A DNA stretch of 38,375 nt from Clostridiaceae bacterium (GTDB lineage: Bacteria; Bacillota; Clostridia; Saccharofermentanales; Saccharofermentanaceae), in NCBI GenBank assembly GCA_012729635.1, contig JAAYCT010000036.1, positions 1-38,375 of the forward strand, read 5' to 3'. Positions 21,598-29,626 of this stretch are shown one piece after another. A program made the translations under genes and the position numbers. Within the stretch, counting starts at the first letter, position 1; every line of letters starts with the position of its first letter. The notes beneath the pieces were generated by a model. That model saw nothing but the letters and a program-made list of their open reading frames with translations. It was not told the origin of the DNA and did no database searches.

Positions 21598-23110
21598 GCC
21601 GGACGGATTTATGTTGTTTCCTCGTGAATTGCCCCTCGATCGCTCCGCCGATGAGCGTATTCGCGATTACGATGAGTTTCACCGGATTTTTTCGGATGAA
21701 AAACAGCGGAGGCAGGCGGCGAGATGTATGGATTGCGGAATCCCGTTTTGTCACGCGGGTCGAATCGTCGAAAAAGCGACGACCGGGTGCCCGATTCACA
21801 ACCTGATTCCGGAATGGAACGAGCTTTTGTATAAGGGCCGGTGGGAAGAAGCATACGCGCGACTGATGAAAACGAATAATTTTCCGGAGTTTACCGGCCG
21901 CGTATGTCCGGCTCCGTGTGAAGATGCTTGTACGGTCGGACTGTATGACCCGATGGTGACGATCAAACAAAACGAGGTTCACATCATTGAAAAAGCTTTT
22001 CTCGAAGGCTTTGTCGAACCGTACATTCCGCCGATTCGTACCGGCAAAAAAGTTGCGGTAATCGGTTCGGGTCCGGCCGGACTGGCCTGTGCGGATCAAC
22101 TCAATCGCGCCGGGCATACGATCGATGTTTTGGAAAAGGCGGATCGACCGGGCGGGCTTCTGATGTACGGAATTCCGAACATGAAGCTGGATAAAACAAT
22201 TGTGCTTCGTCGAATTCATCTGATGGAGAGCTCGGGCATCCGGTTTCTCCTGAATACGGAAGCGGGAAGAGACAAGACGATTGAGGAGCTGCTTTCCGAC
22301 TACGATGCGGTCGTTTTCTGTTGCGGTGCCGAGAAGCCCAGAGATTTGGACGTAGAGGGCCGGTCGCTGTCGGGTATATATTTCGCCATGGATTTTCTTA
22401 CGGAAAACACAAGGACGCTTTTGGCCGGCCCCGGCGCAGCCGGGGCGCCGGCCGACGCAATCGGTGCCGGCGGCTGCGCCGCCGATCTGCGCGCCCAAGA
22501 CAAAAACGTGGTGGTCATCGGAGGCGGCGACACCGGCACCGATTGCGTGGCGACGTGCGTACGGCACGGCGTCAAAAGCGTCCGACAGCTGGAGATCATG
22601 TCGAAACCTCCGGAGACCCGAACCGTGGATAATCCCTGGCCGCAATGGAGAAAAATACTCCGAACCGATTACGGGCAGGAAGAAGCGATATACCGGTTCG
22701 GCGAGGATCCGAGAAACTTCGAAACGACCGTGACCTCTTTTCTCGGGAAAGCAGGTCATGTTTCGGGCGTAAAAACCGTTCGTGTCGCTTGGAATCAAGG
22801 GGAAGACGGAGCCTTTCGCTTTACTCCCGTGCCGGGCACGGAAGAGCAATTAGAGGCGGACATCGTTCTTCTTGCGATGGGTTTTCTCGGACCGACGGAT
22901 GCAACCTTTGAAAACACAGGCCTTCGCCGAAATAATCGGGGAAACATCGCGACCGAAAATGACACCTATGCGACCGATATTCCCGGAGTCTTTGCGGCGG
23001 GAGATGCCCGTCGCGGACAGAGCCTGGTGGTTTGGGCCATCCGGGAGGGACGACAGGCGGCGCGAGCGTGTGACTGTTATCTGTCCGGACATTCCGAGTT
23101 GCCGCAGTAA
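21590..23110 (+). CDS. gltD: Glutamate synthase small subunit
   Basis: A flavoprotein that oxidises NAD(P)H and feeds electrons to the large subunit. 506 residues: an N-terminal iron-sulfur domain (C46, C49, C54 in CMDCGIPFC, then TGCPIHN), an FAD motif (VIGSGPAGLACADQ), and a nucleotide motif (VIGGGDTGTD) at about 306. The ATG at 21590 has GGGAGG. Between FLTENTRTLL and the second nucleotide motif there is an Ala/Gly/Pro-rich insertion at about 278-303 (AGPGAAGAPADAIGAGG), encoded by a GC-rich stem-forming stretch. The end, FAAGDARRGQSLVVWAIREGR, is canonical. Confidence 0.96.
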   Translation: MAKPDGFMLFPRELPLDRSADERIRDYDEFHRIFSDEKQRRQAARCMDCGIPFCHAGRIVEKATTGCPIHNLIPEWNELLYKGRWEEAYARLMKTNNFPEFTGRVCPAPCEDACTVGLYDPMVTIKQNEVHIIEKAFLEGFVEPYIPPIRTGKKVAVIGSGPAGLACADQLNRAGHTIDVLEKADRPGGLLMYGIPNMKLDKTIVLRRIHLMESSGIRFLLNTEAGRDKTIEELLSDYDAVVFCCGAEKPRDLDVEGRSLSGIYFAMDFLTENTRTLLAGPGAAGAPADAIGAGGCAADLRAQDKNVVVIGGGDTGTDCVATCVRHGVKSVRQLEIMSKPPETRTVDNPWPQWRKILRTDYGQEEAIYRFGEDPRNFETTVTSFLGKAGHVSGVKTVRVAWNQGEDGAFRFTPVPGTEEQLEADIVLLAMGFLGPTDATFENTGLRRNNRGNIATENDTYATDIPGVFAAGDARRGQSLVVWAIREGRQAARACDCYLSGHSELPQ

Positions 23111-23186
23111 AAACGAAATAACATACGACTAACCTTGCATAACGTGAAATGTGCACACCAATAAAAGGCTCACACAAGATTATTTA
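23111..23186 (+). promoter_or_regulatory. Upstream half-site region ahead of the amt operator
   Basis: An AT-rich gap after gltD. It carries a third half-site, CTTGCAT, at 23134-23140. Its start is 73 bases (close to seven helical turns) from the start of the downstream CTTGCA at 23207, so all may lie on the same DNA face. No terminator for gltD is visible before the amt promoter. Confidence 0.35.
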
Positions 23187-23212
23187 TGCAAGATAACAAC
23201 ATAAAACTTGCA
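23187..23212 (+). promoter_or_regulatory. Nitrogen operator upstream of amt (TGCAAG-N14-CTTGCA)
   Basis: The same inverted repeat as at glnA: TGCAAG, 14 A-rich bases, CTTGCA, then 8 bases to TTGACA. The spacers differ in sequence between the two sites while the half-sites and distances are identical, which argues for protein recognition rather than recent copying. Confidence 0.7.
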
Positions 23213-23220
23213 AATAACGA

Positions 23221-23249
23221 TTGACAGCCCGGTTTTCTCGAAGTAAAAT
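23221..23249 (+). promoter_or_regulatory. amt promoter
   Basis: -35 TTGACA (23221-23226), a 17-base spacer and -10 TAAAAT (23244-23249). Predicted start near 23256, about 70 bases ahead of the amt ATG. Confidence 0.8.
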
Positions 23250-23261
23250 AATCCCATAAAC

Positions 23262-23305
23262 AAAGACGTTGTGTCCGATATTCGGGCTCGACGTCTTTTC
23301 TTTTA
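23262..23305 (+). terminator. Leader terminator/attenuator ahead of amt
   Basis: AAAGACGT (23262-23269) pairs with ACGTCTTT (23291-23298), with an inner hairpin GTCCGA-TAT-TCGGGC, followed by TCTTTTAT (the T run starts within the stem). It begins about 12 bases after the -10 box, as at glnA, and is within the transcript that reads into amt, so it is a good candidate attenuator. It is 150 bases after gltD and could also end the gltBD transcript. Confidence 0.7.
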
Positions 23306-23324
23306 TCTAAAAGGAGGTGGAACG

Positions 23325-25061
23325 ATGTTATCGTCGGTAAGCACAATTTGGGTCTTGGTTGCGGCGGCGCTGGTGTTTTTTATGCAGGCCGGTTTTGCGA
23401 TGGTGGAAACGGGTTTGACCCGTGCCAAGAACGCAGGAAACATTTTGATGAAGAACGTGATGGACTTTTCGATCGGAACGCTCTTGTTTTGGCTTTTCGG
23501 ATTCGGGATCATGTTCGCGGGCTCCGGTGCGCTGTTCGGAGGCTTTGACATTTTAAGTCGGGGATTATACGCCGACATTCTTCCGGCCGGTGTATCCAAA
23601 TACGCGTTCATGATTTTTCAGACGGTGTTCTGCGCGACGGCTGCGACGATCGTGTCCGGGGCGATGGCGGAACGCACGAATTTTCTGGCGTACTGTGCCT
23701 ACAGCGCGGTGATCAGCGGTCTGGTCTATCCGGTCAGCGGTCACTGGATCTGGGGCGGCGGATGGCTCGCACAGCTCGGCTTTCATGATTTTGCCGGATC
23801 GACCGCCGTGCATATGGTCGGCGGTGTCGCCGCATTAATCGGCGCGATAATCCTGAAGCCCCGTATCGGGAAATACGATAAAAACGGAAAATCCAGAGCG
23901 ATCCCCGGACACAGCCTCACCTTGGCCGCGCTCGGCGTGTTTATTCTGTGGTTTTGCTGGTTCGGCTTTAACGGAGGATCGACGGTGTCCGCGGAAGGCG
24001 ACGGCGTATTGGCGTCCATGGGAAGCATCTTCGTGACGACCAATCTGGCGGCGGCAGCGGCGACCGTTGTTGTAATGATCATTACGTGGATCCGCTACAA
24101 AAAGCCGGACGTATCGATGACATTAAACGGAGCCCTCGCCGGATTGGTCGGAATCACCGCCGGATGTGACGCGGTCAGCCCGGCCGGTGCGGTATTGATC
24201 GGAATCATTTGCGGCGTGCTGGTTTTTGTCGGGATCGAGTTGATCGATAAAGTTGCCCGGGTCGATGATCCGGTCGGCGCGATCGGTGTGCACGGAGTCT
24301 GCGGCGCGGCCGGAACGATCATGGTCGGATTATTTGCCGTCGACGGCGGGCTCTTTTACGGCGGCGGCTTCAAGATGCTCGGTGTGCAGTCGCTCGGTGT
24401 CGTATCCGTAATGGGATGGGTCGCGGTCACCATGACCGTCGCGTTCCTGATCATCAACAAGGTGATTGGATTGCGTGTCTCGAAAGAAGAAGAGATGGTC
24501 GGATTGGATATTTCGGAGCACGGACTCGAGAGCGCGTACGGTGACTTCAGCATCATCGATCGAAGCGTTCTGGATTTGGTGACCGAAGGTGCGCCCTTGG
24601 CGGCCGCTGTTCCGGCAGGTGCGGTTCCGGCGGGAGCGGTCCATATCGATGAAGCGATTCCCGTTCAGATGAAGACCGCGCCTGCGACGCCGATCGCTTC
24701 GGACGTCCCGATCACGAAGATCGAGATCATCACGAAACAAAACAAGTTCGAGGTGCTCAAAGAAGCAATGGACAAGATCGGGATCACCGGCATGACGGTC
24801 ACACAGGTTCTCGGTTACGGGGTCCAGGGCGGACGGACCGAATATTACCGCGGGATCAAAATGGAGACGACGCTTCTGCCGAAGATCAAAGTCGAGATCG
24901 TCGTCAGCAAAGTTCCGGTCGACCTCGTGGTCGCGGAGGCCAAGAAAGTCCTCTACACCGGAAATATCGGAGACGGAAAGATCTTTATCTATCAGGCGCT
25001 CAATGTGATCAAGGTTCGTACCGGGGAGGAAGGGTACGACGCGTTGCAGGACGTCGAGTAA
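23325..25061 (+). CDS. amt: Ammonium transporter fused to a PII (GlnK) domain
   Basis: A 578-residue fusion. Residues 1 to about 400 form an Amt channel: multiple membrane helices starting STIWVLVAAALVFFMQAG, the ETGL and AERTNF motifs, and the pore histidines H163 (AVHMVGG) and H323 (GVHGVCG). After a linker of about 60 residues with AGAVPAGAV repeats, residues 463-578 are a complete PII signalling protein with T-loop QGGRTEYYRG (Y508 at the position of GlnB Tyr51), LLPKIKVEIVV and TGNIGDGKIFIY. Separate GlnK normally plugs Amt reversibly; here the plug is tethered. The ATG at 23325 has a strong AAGGAGGTGG. It is preceded by the shared operator and attenuator and followed by a terminator. 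Confidence 0.95.
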   Translation: MLSSVSTIWVLVAAALVFFMQAGFAMVETGLTRAKNAGNILMKNVMDFSIGTLLFWLFGFGIMFAGSGALFGGFDILSRGLYADILPAGVSKYAFMIFQTVFCATAATIVSGAMAERTNFLAYCAYSAVISGLVYPVSGHWIWGGGWLAQLGFHDFAGSTAVHMVGGVAALIGAIILKPRIGKYDKNGKSRAIPGHSLTLAALGVFILWFCWFGFNGGSTVSAEGDGVLASMGSIFVTTNLAAAAATVVVMIITWIRYKKPDVSMTLNGALAGLVGITAGCDAVSPAGAVLIGIICGVLVFVGIELIDKVARVDDPVGAIGVHGVCGAAGTIMVGLFAVDGGLFYGGGFKMLGVQSLGVVSVMGWVAVTMTVAFLIINKVIGLRVSKEEEMVGLDISEHGLESAYGDFSIIDRSVLDLVTEGAPLAAAVPAGAVPAGAVHIDEAIPVQMKTAPATPIASDVPITKIEIITKQNKFEVLKEAMDKIGITGMTVTQVLGYGVQGGRTEYYRGIKMETTLLPKIKVEIVVSKVPVDLVVAEAKKVLYTGNIGDGKIFIYQALNVIKVRTGEEGYDALQDVE

Positions 25062-25085
25062 TTTTTCCCGCTCCTTCATTCAGAG

Positions 25086-25117
25086 GCGCGGCTTCGGGAA
25101 ACCGGAGCCGCGCTTTT
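25086..25117 (+). terminator. Terminator after amt
   Basis: GCGCGGCTTCGG-GAAA-CCGGAGCCGCGC followed by TTTT: a 12-base-pair stem with one wobble and a GNRA tetraloop, 24 bases after the amt stop. It marks the border between the nitrogen block and the convergent accessory cassettes. Confidence 0.9.
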
Positions 25118-25137
25118 GCGTTGCCTCGGAAAGGTAA

Positions 25138-25325
25138 TTACAAGACAAACAGAACAATCCAATACCCGATCCCCACCGGATATGCGCGATCGAAAACAAA
25201 AGCCCGACGATCAGCACATTGATCGCGGAGGCGGTTTTCGAGCGGCTGCGCATCACATACGCCAGAAAAGCGATCGGCAGGGCGCGAAAAAGAATCTCTT
25301 CCGAAGGTCCGGAGAAAAGAGCTGA
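25138..25325 (-). pseudogene. Remnant of a CPBP membrane protease gene (copy 1)
   Basis: The minus strand still encodes the core of the CPBP protease found intact at 31558-32319: the SGPSEEILFR catalytic segment, RSRSKTASAIN and FSIAHIR, then the C-terminal GYWIVLFVL end with its TAA at 25138-25140. Compared with the intact gene, 154 bases are missing at the CCACCG junction (25173-25178), which breaks the frame, and the N-terminal part is absent. Bases 25173-25289 match 31747-31863 with one mismatch, while both flanks are diverged. It sits directly after the lipoprotein gene, the same place as the intact protease in copy 2. Confidence 0.85.
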
Positions 25326-25334
25326 AAGAAACTT

Positions 25335-27725
25335 CTATTTACCTTCGTCAAAGAAAGCCTGTAAGCGATTTTCGATGACCAGAACGGCTTCGTCCGTGCT
25401 TTTCTGACCGGTAAAAACCAAAGACAATTCTTCAAAAATAATGCGGGCGGCTCGGTCATTATGTGTTTGAAAATTTTGAGCGGAGCAGACCAGCGTTCGA
25501 AAAGCTTCGAGGGTTTCTTTTTGGGGGAGCGGATTCTGCGGGACCGGAGGACCGAGCGGGCCATCCGGAGTTTGTATATACGGGTCGGCTTGATTTATCC
25601 CCAAACCCGGAAGCATTTGATCAACAGTCCCATCCGATATCTGAAGATCGGAGACCGGAGGAGTCATGCCCTTGAGGTAATCCGAATAGTTTTTTTCGAG
25701 CATTAAATCAAAGGATGATGTGCGGATCGGCATACATCCGATACTATAGTCAATATCATCAAATCGATCCTGAATTTCCGGCGAAAGAATATATTTCACA
25801 AGTGTCCATGCCTCATCCGGTTGCCCGGACGCGGTCGGAATCGAGATTAACAGATTTGAGAAAATAATCGGGGCGCTTTTCGATACTCCCGGTGAGGATA
25901 TATAGCGCACATCCGATCCGAAATAGTGTTCCATATCATAAAGAAACGCAAGGTAACTTCGTAATTTCTTCTCGGAAAAGAGGATTTTTCCTTCCGCAAA
26001 TTGCTCTTGCAAAGACAGGGATTCATAATTGTTTGGTGTGCCGAAATTTCGTGCAAAGGAAACAATCGACCTTAAAAGATCAGTGTTAAGACATTGTCCT
26101 TCCGTGCCGGAAAGAATAATCTCGTTCATTTGAAGCGAAATGAATAATTCGGCGATTTCTTGAGGGGAATTTCTTTGGAGAATGTGCGGAGTTTCGCTCA
26201 TCGAGCGAAGATTATTTTCGAATTCGCCGAGTGTTTTTCCGTAAAAAGTATCGGATAAATGATTTTGGGCATACATGCCGTTGAGGCCGAAAAACGGAGA
26301 TATATGGCATCGGGTACCGTCGGTTTCACCCGCCGCCCAGACATTATCGAGAAAAACGGCGGCATCAAACGAGTCATCTTGTGCAATCAACTGATTCATA
26401 TCCGTCAATGCGTTCGTGGAAGCAATCCGCTCGTATTCCGAAGGATCAATGAAAAGAATGTCCGGAGGATGATCGGATAATAAGTCCACATACAAGGCAT
26501 CGATCGGTTTAACCGTTGCGGCGCTGTCCTTCGCTTGTGGTGCGTTATAGTCAATGAAATCAAAAATGTACTCCGGATGTGTTTTCGTAAAAAGCCGAAT
26601 ATAATGATTCACAATTTCCGGAGACTGTGTACACAATCCAACACGAACGGTTATCGCTGGTCGATCATCTTCTGAAAATGAGACGGAAAACAAACCATAG
26701 TTTTGCCGAACGGATTCGGCATCTGATAAATCGAGATCGGATATGTTTGTAATTCCGATAACGAGTATTTGATCTCCTTCGTTATGAAAGACAGAAGTAA
26801 CCGGAAAAAAATCATGAAGAGTCTTATCCAGATATTTGGAAAAGACGTTAATTTGTTTGTTATAGCAGTATATTGCGCTCTCGGTCTCGAGGAGAACACG
26901 GTCGGAATCGGGTTGCCGGGAAGCGATCAACTGAGCGCTATAAACTTCGGTACCCACAAATCCGATCAGTTGATCCTGTCGCTCGGTTTTTATCGGAAGG
27001 ATCGACAGTGTTTGCAGAAATAGATTCGAATTCGAATCCAAATAGAGTGTTTGGATCCGTGTTTTTTCGACGAAATTTACCGATTGGAAATAAGTTCCGT
27101 ATTCCGGCACGGTGGTTTTCTCAATGATTTGACCGGCGGTGTTCGTTAAAAAGAGTGTATCTTCCGTAAGGAAAGCAAAGGTATCAATCCCGTTAAAGGA
27201 AATATCGCAGATCGCCGGGGTACCGAGGCTTGATAAATCAATCGGAGCGGTTTCACCGGTTGCCGGAAGAAGTGTCACTCCGCCCAGTCCGATGTCCCAC
27301 GGCCCGCTACCTTGAGTCTCGTAAAAAATATAGGCGAAACCGTCCGTGCTCGAAAAAAGGTATGCCGGCGCCGCGTTCTTCGGCAACGCAACAGGACATA
27401 TTTCCCGGATCGATCCGTTTGAATCGAGAACCGCAACGAATGCTGAATTTGGGTCGGAACAAAGAAGATAAAGTTCAGAGGGCGTGGCGTCGAAGTCGAT
27501 GAAAGTCAGATTTCCGGGGATCATCTCGTCGGTTTCTCCCCAAAGAGAATTTGTTATATTCATGACAGAACAAAGGTTTTGAAAAACCGAAAAGTATCTT
27601 TTGGAAGAATCAAGGATGATCTCCGAAGCATCTTTTCTTTTGCACGCAGAAAATCCGAAACTCATGATCAGGAGCATTATTACGACCAATAAACTTAGTT
27701 GACGGAGTCCTTTTCTTCTGTTCAT
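25335..27725 (-). CDS. Large lipoprotein with a solute-binding domain (cassette 1)
   Basis: A 796-residue protein starting MNRRKGLRQLSLLVVIMLL with a hydrophobic segment and a plausible lipobox FSAC, so probably anchored outside the membrane. Residues about 45-350 are made of short beta-rich repeats (DSNGSIREI, DTFAFLTED and similar) that look like a propeller. From about 370 (ITVRVGLCTQSPEIVNHYIRLF) to the end it is an extracellular solute-binding domain of the sugar-ABC type, ending in SGQK-like FTGQKSTDEAVLVIENRL. The start codon overlaps the stop of the ATPase (TGATG). No sugar-type permease is present; the membrane partners are FtsX-like. Its homologue is at 32313-34685. Substrate unknown. 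Confidence 0.8.
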   Translation of the reverse strand: MNRRKGLRQLSLLVVIMLLIMSFGFSACKRKDASEIILDSSKRYFSVFQNLCSVMNITNSLWGETDEMIPGNLTFIDFDATPSELYLLCSDPNSAFVAVLDSNGSIREICPVALPKNAAPAYLFSSTDGFAYIFYETQGSGPWDIGLGGVTLLPATGETAPIDLSSLGTPAICDISFNGIDTFAFLTEDTLFLTNTAGQIIEKTTVPEYGTYFQSVNFVEKTRIQTLYLDSNSNLFLQTLSILPIKTERQDQLIGFVGTEVYSAQLIASRQPDSDRVLLETESAIYCYNKQINVFSKYLDKTLHDFFPVTSVFHNEGDQILVIGITNISDLDLSDAESVRQNYGLFSVSFSEDDRPAITVRVGLCTQSPEIVNHYIRLFTKTHPEYIFDFIDYNAPQAKDSAATVKPIDALYVDLLSDHPPDILFIDPSEYERIASTNALTDMNQLIAQDDSFDAAVFLDNVWAAGETDGTRCHISPFFGLNGMYAQNHLSDTFYGKTLGEFENNLRSMSETPHILQRNSPQEIAELFISLQMNEIILSGTEGQCLNTDLLRSIVSFARNFGTPNNYESLSLQEQFAEGKILFSEKKLRSYLAFLYDMEHYFGSDVRYISSPGVSKSAPIIFSNLLISIPTASGQPDEAWTLVKYILSPEIQDRFDDIDYSIGCMPIRTSSFDLMLEKNYSDYLKGMTPPVSDLQISDGTVDQMLPGLGINQADPYIQTPDGPLGPPVPQNPLPQKETLEAFRTLVCSAQNFQTHNDRAARIIFEELSLVFTGQKSTDEAVLVIENRLQAFFDEGK

Positions 27726-28390
27726 CAATGTAAACACCCGTCCTTTATTTGAAGAACGCGGTCCGCAATCGTTTCGATTTCATGATCATGCGTAACCACA
27801 ATAATCGTTTTCCCCTCCTGCTTCAATTTCTCAAAGATGGAGTAAATCTCCGCTTTGGTCGTCGAATCCAAAGCCCCGCTGGGTTCATCCGCTAAAATCA
27901 GTTTGGGCTGATTCATCAGCGCCCGGGCGATTGCCACCCGCTGTTTCTGACCGCCCGACATTTGGTATACTTTTCGGTTTTTGAGTTCTCCGATTCCCAA
28001 TTCATTCAATAATTCTTTGCCGCGGAGTATGCCTTCTTTTATGCTTCTTTTCGAAAACATGACCGGCACCATAACATTATCGATCGCGGTTCGGTGCGAG
28101 ATCAGGCCGAAGTCCTGAAGGACAAAACCGATGTGTTCATTGCGCAGGCGTGCAAGCTGTGTGTCTTTTTGAGTGTTCATGTCGATGCCGTCAAACCTGT
28201 ATTCGCCCGAACTCGCACGATCCAAGCCCCCGATAATATGTAACAGGGTTGATTTTCCGGAACCGGAAACTCCGTATATCGCAAGCATTTCTCCTTCCCG
28301 AACGGACATATTCAGACCGGAAAGAGCTTTTACCGGAACGTCTTTATGCGGATGATAGGTCTTGGTGATCTCCTTCATCTCAATGATCAT
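27725..28390 (-). CDS. ABC transporter ATPase, MacB/LolD type (cassette 1)
   Basis: A 221-residue ATPase with Walker A GVSGSGKSTLLHI, Q-loop LQDFGLI, signature MSGGQKQRVAIARAL, Walker B LILADEPSGALDS and the H-loop THDHE. This is the subfamily that works with FtsX-like permeases in MacB, LolCDE and bacteriocin or antimicrobial-peptide systems. It is preceded by permease B (9 bases away) and its stop overlaps the lipoprotein start. The Shine-Dalgarno GAAAGGACTGAG is identical in the cassette 2 copy. Confidence 0.93.
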   Translation of the reverse strand: MIIEMKEITKTYHPHKDVPVKALSGLNMSVREGEMLAIYGVSGSGKSTLLHIIGGLDRASSGEYRFDGIDMNTQKDTQLARLRNEHIGFVLQDFGLISHRTAIDNVMVPVMFSKRSIKEGILRGKELLNELGIGELKNRKVYQMSGGQKQRVAIARALMNQPKLILADEPSGALDSTTKAEIYSIFEKLKQEGKTIIVVTHDHEIETIADRVLQIKDGCLH

Positions 28391-28399
28391 TGTGATTAC

Positions 28400-29626
28400 T
28401 CAGTCCTTTCGTATGTATTCGACCGGCGAGGTCCGGATCGCGGCCAGATATTGAGGCAGTATTTGAATCGTACAGACAACCAGGATCAGCAGGAGAATCC
28501 ATCCCGTGTATCGACCGTTTTCGGATAACTTTAAGTTGGTAAAGTTAACATATAAAGCACTTCCGACCAACGTGCCAAGAAAAATCAAGGGGTAATATAC
28601 TCCGCAGAACAATAAAATGCATTGTCGCCACGAGGCTCCGCAAATATAATAGGTAGCCATCTCCTTTTTGCGTTTGCTCAGTTGGAGGAACACGGATGCA
28701 AAAAGACTGGTGACAGTAAGGATCAGAAGAAGCACAGAGAAGCGGACCAAGAGCAAAAAATCCTCCCGGTGATCGTTTTTGTATTTTTCGATCATTTCTA
28801 CTCCGCTGTGTACACGACCCATACCGAAAATGTTCTCCAATTCAAATGTAACAGAGGATAGATCCGCATAGGCTTCAATGCTCACAATGTATTTCGCACG
28901 TCGAGCGGATGTTCCGATGGCTTGACCGTTTGAACTTGTCGGACTCATGATGAACCCGTGCATTTCTTTGTTTTCGATCGAATTATCCTCGGTTGCCAGT
29001 AACGAAAGCGTTGTGGTCACATCCTGAAGGCCGGGGCGATTCGATGTTGTGTTAAAATAAAAAATTAGCGACTTCGCGTCCACAAATCCGACGATCGTAA
29101 TTAAGGCATCCGCAGATTCGATCGACATGTCTTTGTCGATCGTAATCAAAGATACGGGAATCTGATCGCCGATCTGAAGATATTCCCGGGCATATTCGGT
29201 CAGAACGACCTCATTGGGATTTTCCGGCCAAGATCCGGCAACCAGTTTGTAACGCACCGAGTGATACGTGTCGGAATGGATCGGATCCAGCCTCAACACT
29301 ACTTCCGAGGCATCGATCGGAGCAAAAATTCCGAAAGTGCTAATCGGCTGATAATCGTGAACCCCCTCTATTTCCATGACATTATTACGATATGTAAAAA
29401 ATTCCGGCGTATCGGTTCCCGGCAAAAGATCCGTGTTAACCGTGTGGACCAAAATCTTTTCTGTCAATTGTACGTTTTGTGCCATAATCAGGCGTTGGGA
29501 ATACGCGACATAAGATCCGGCTAATCCTTGCAGTAAATAGGCGAACAAAACCGCAAATACAAAAATCGTCAGATTGGACAAAAGATTATCCCCGATGATA
29601 TTCGCGGCTAAGATCCATTTTTTCAC
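28400..29626 (-). CDS. FtsX-like permease B (cassette 1)
   Basis: About 408 residues starting from a GTG at 29626 that overlaps the permease A stop (GTGA) and follows a GAGG binding site; longer upstream frames would lie inside permease A. Topology: one N-terminal helix (IFVFAVLFAYLLQG), a large outside domain of about 200 residues, then three C-terminal helices with FLQLSKRKKEMATYYICGASWRQ, the cytoplasmic segment typical of FtsX/MacB-family permeases. The last residues PVEYIRKD recur as PVEQTRKD in copy 2. It is the intact counterpart for judging the frameshift in copy 2. Confidence 0.85.
   Translation of the reverse strand: MKKWILAANIIGDNLLSNLTIFVFAVLFAYLLQGLAGSYVAYSQRLIMAQNVQLTEKILVHTVNTDLLPGTDTPEFFTYRNNVMEIEGVHDYQPISTFGIFAPIDASEVVLRLDPIHSDTYHSVRYKLVAGSWPENPNEVVLTEYAREYLQIGDQIPVSLITIDKDMSIESADALITIVGFVDAKSLIFYFNTTSNRPGLQDVTTTLSLLATEDNSIENKEMHGFIMSPTSSNGQAIGTSARRAKYIVSIEAYADLSSVTFELENIFGMGRVHSGVEMIEKYKNDHREDFLLLVRFSVLLLILTVTSLFASVFLQLSKRKKEMATYYICGASWRQCILLFCGVYYPLIFLGTLVGSALYVNFTNLKLSENGRYTGWILLLILVVCTIQILPQYLAAIRTSPVEYIRKD

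Noticed and set aside
23271-23324. Upstream in-frame start extending amt by 18 codons
   Set aside because: It would place coding sequence in the leader stem-loop. The ATG at 23325 has a near-perfect ribosome binding site and begins the first membrane helix.
25116-25325. Plus-strand short open frame
   Set aside because: It is the antisense of the CPBP remnant and shares the same shadow sequence as the antisense frame in copy 2.
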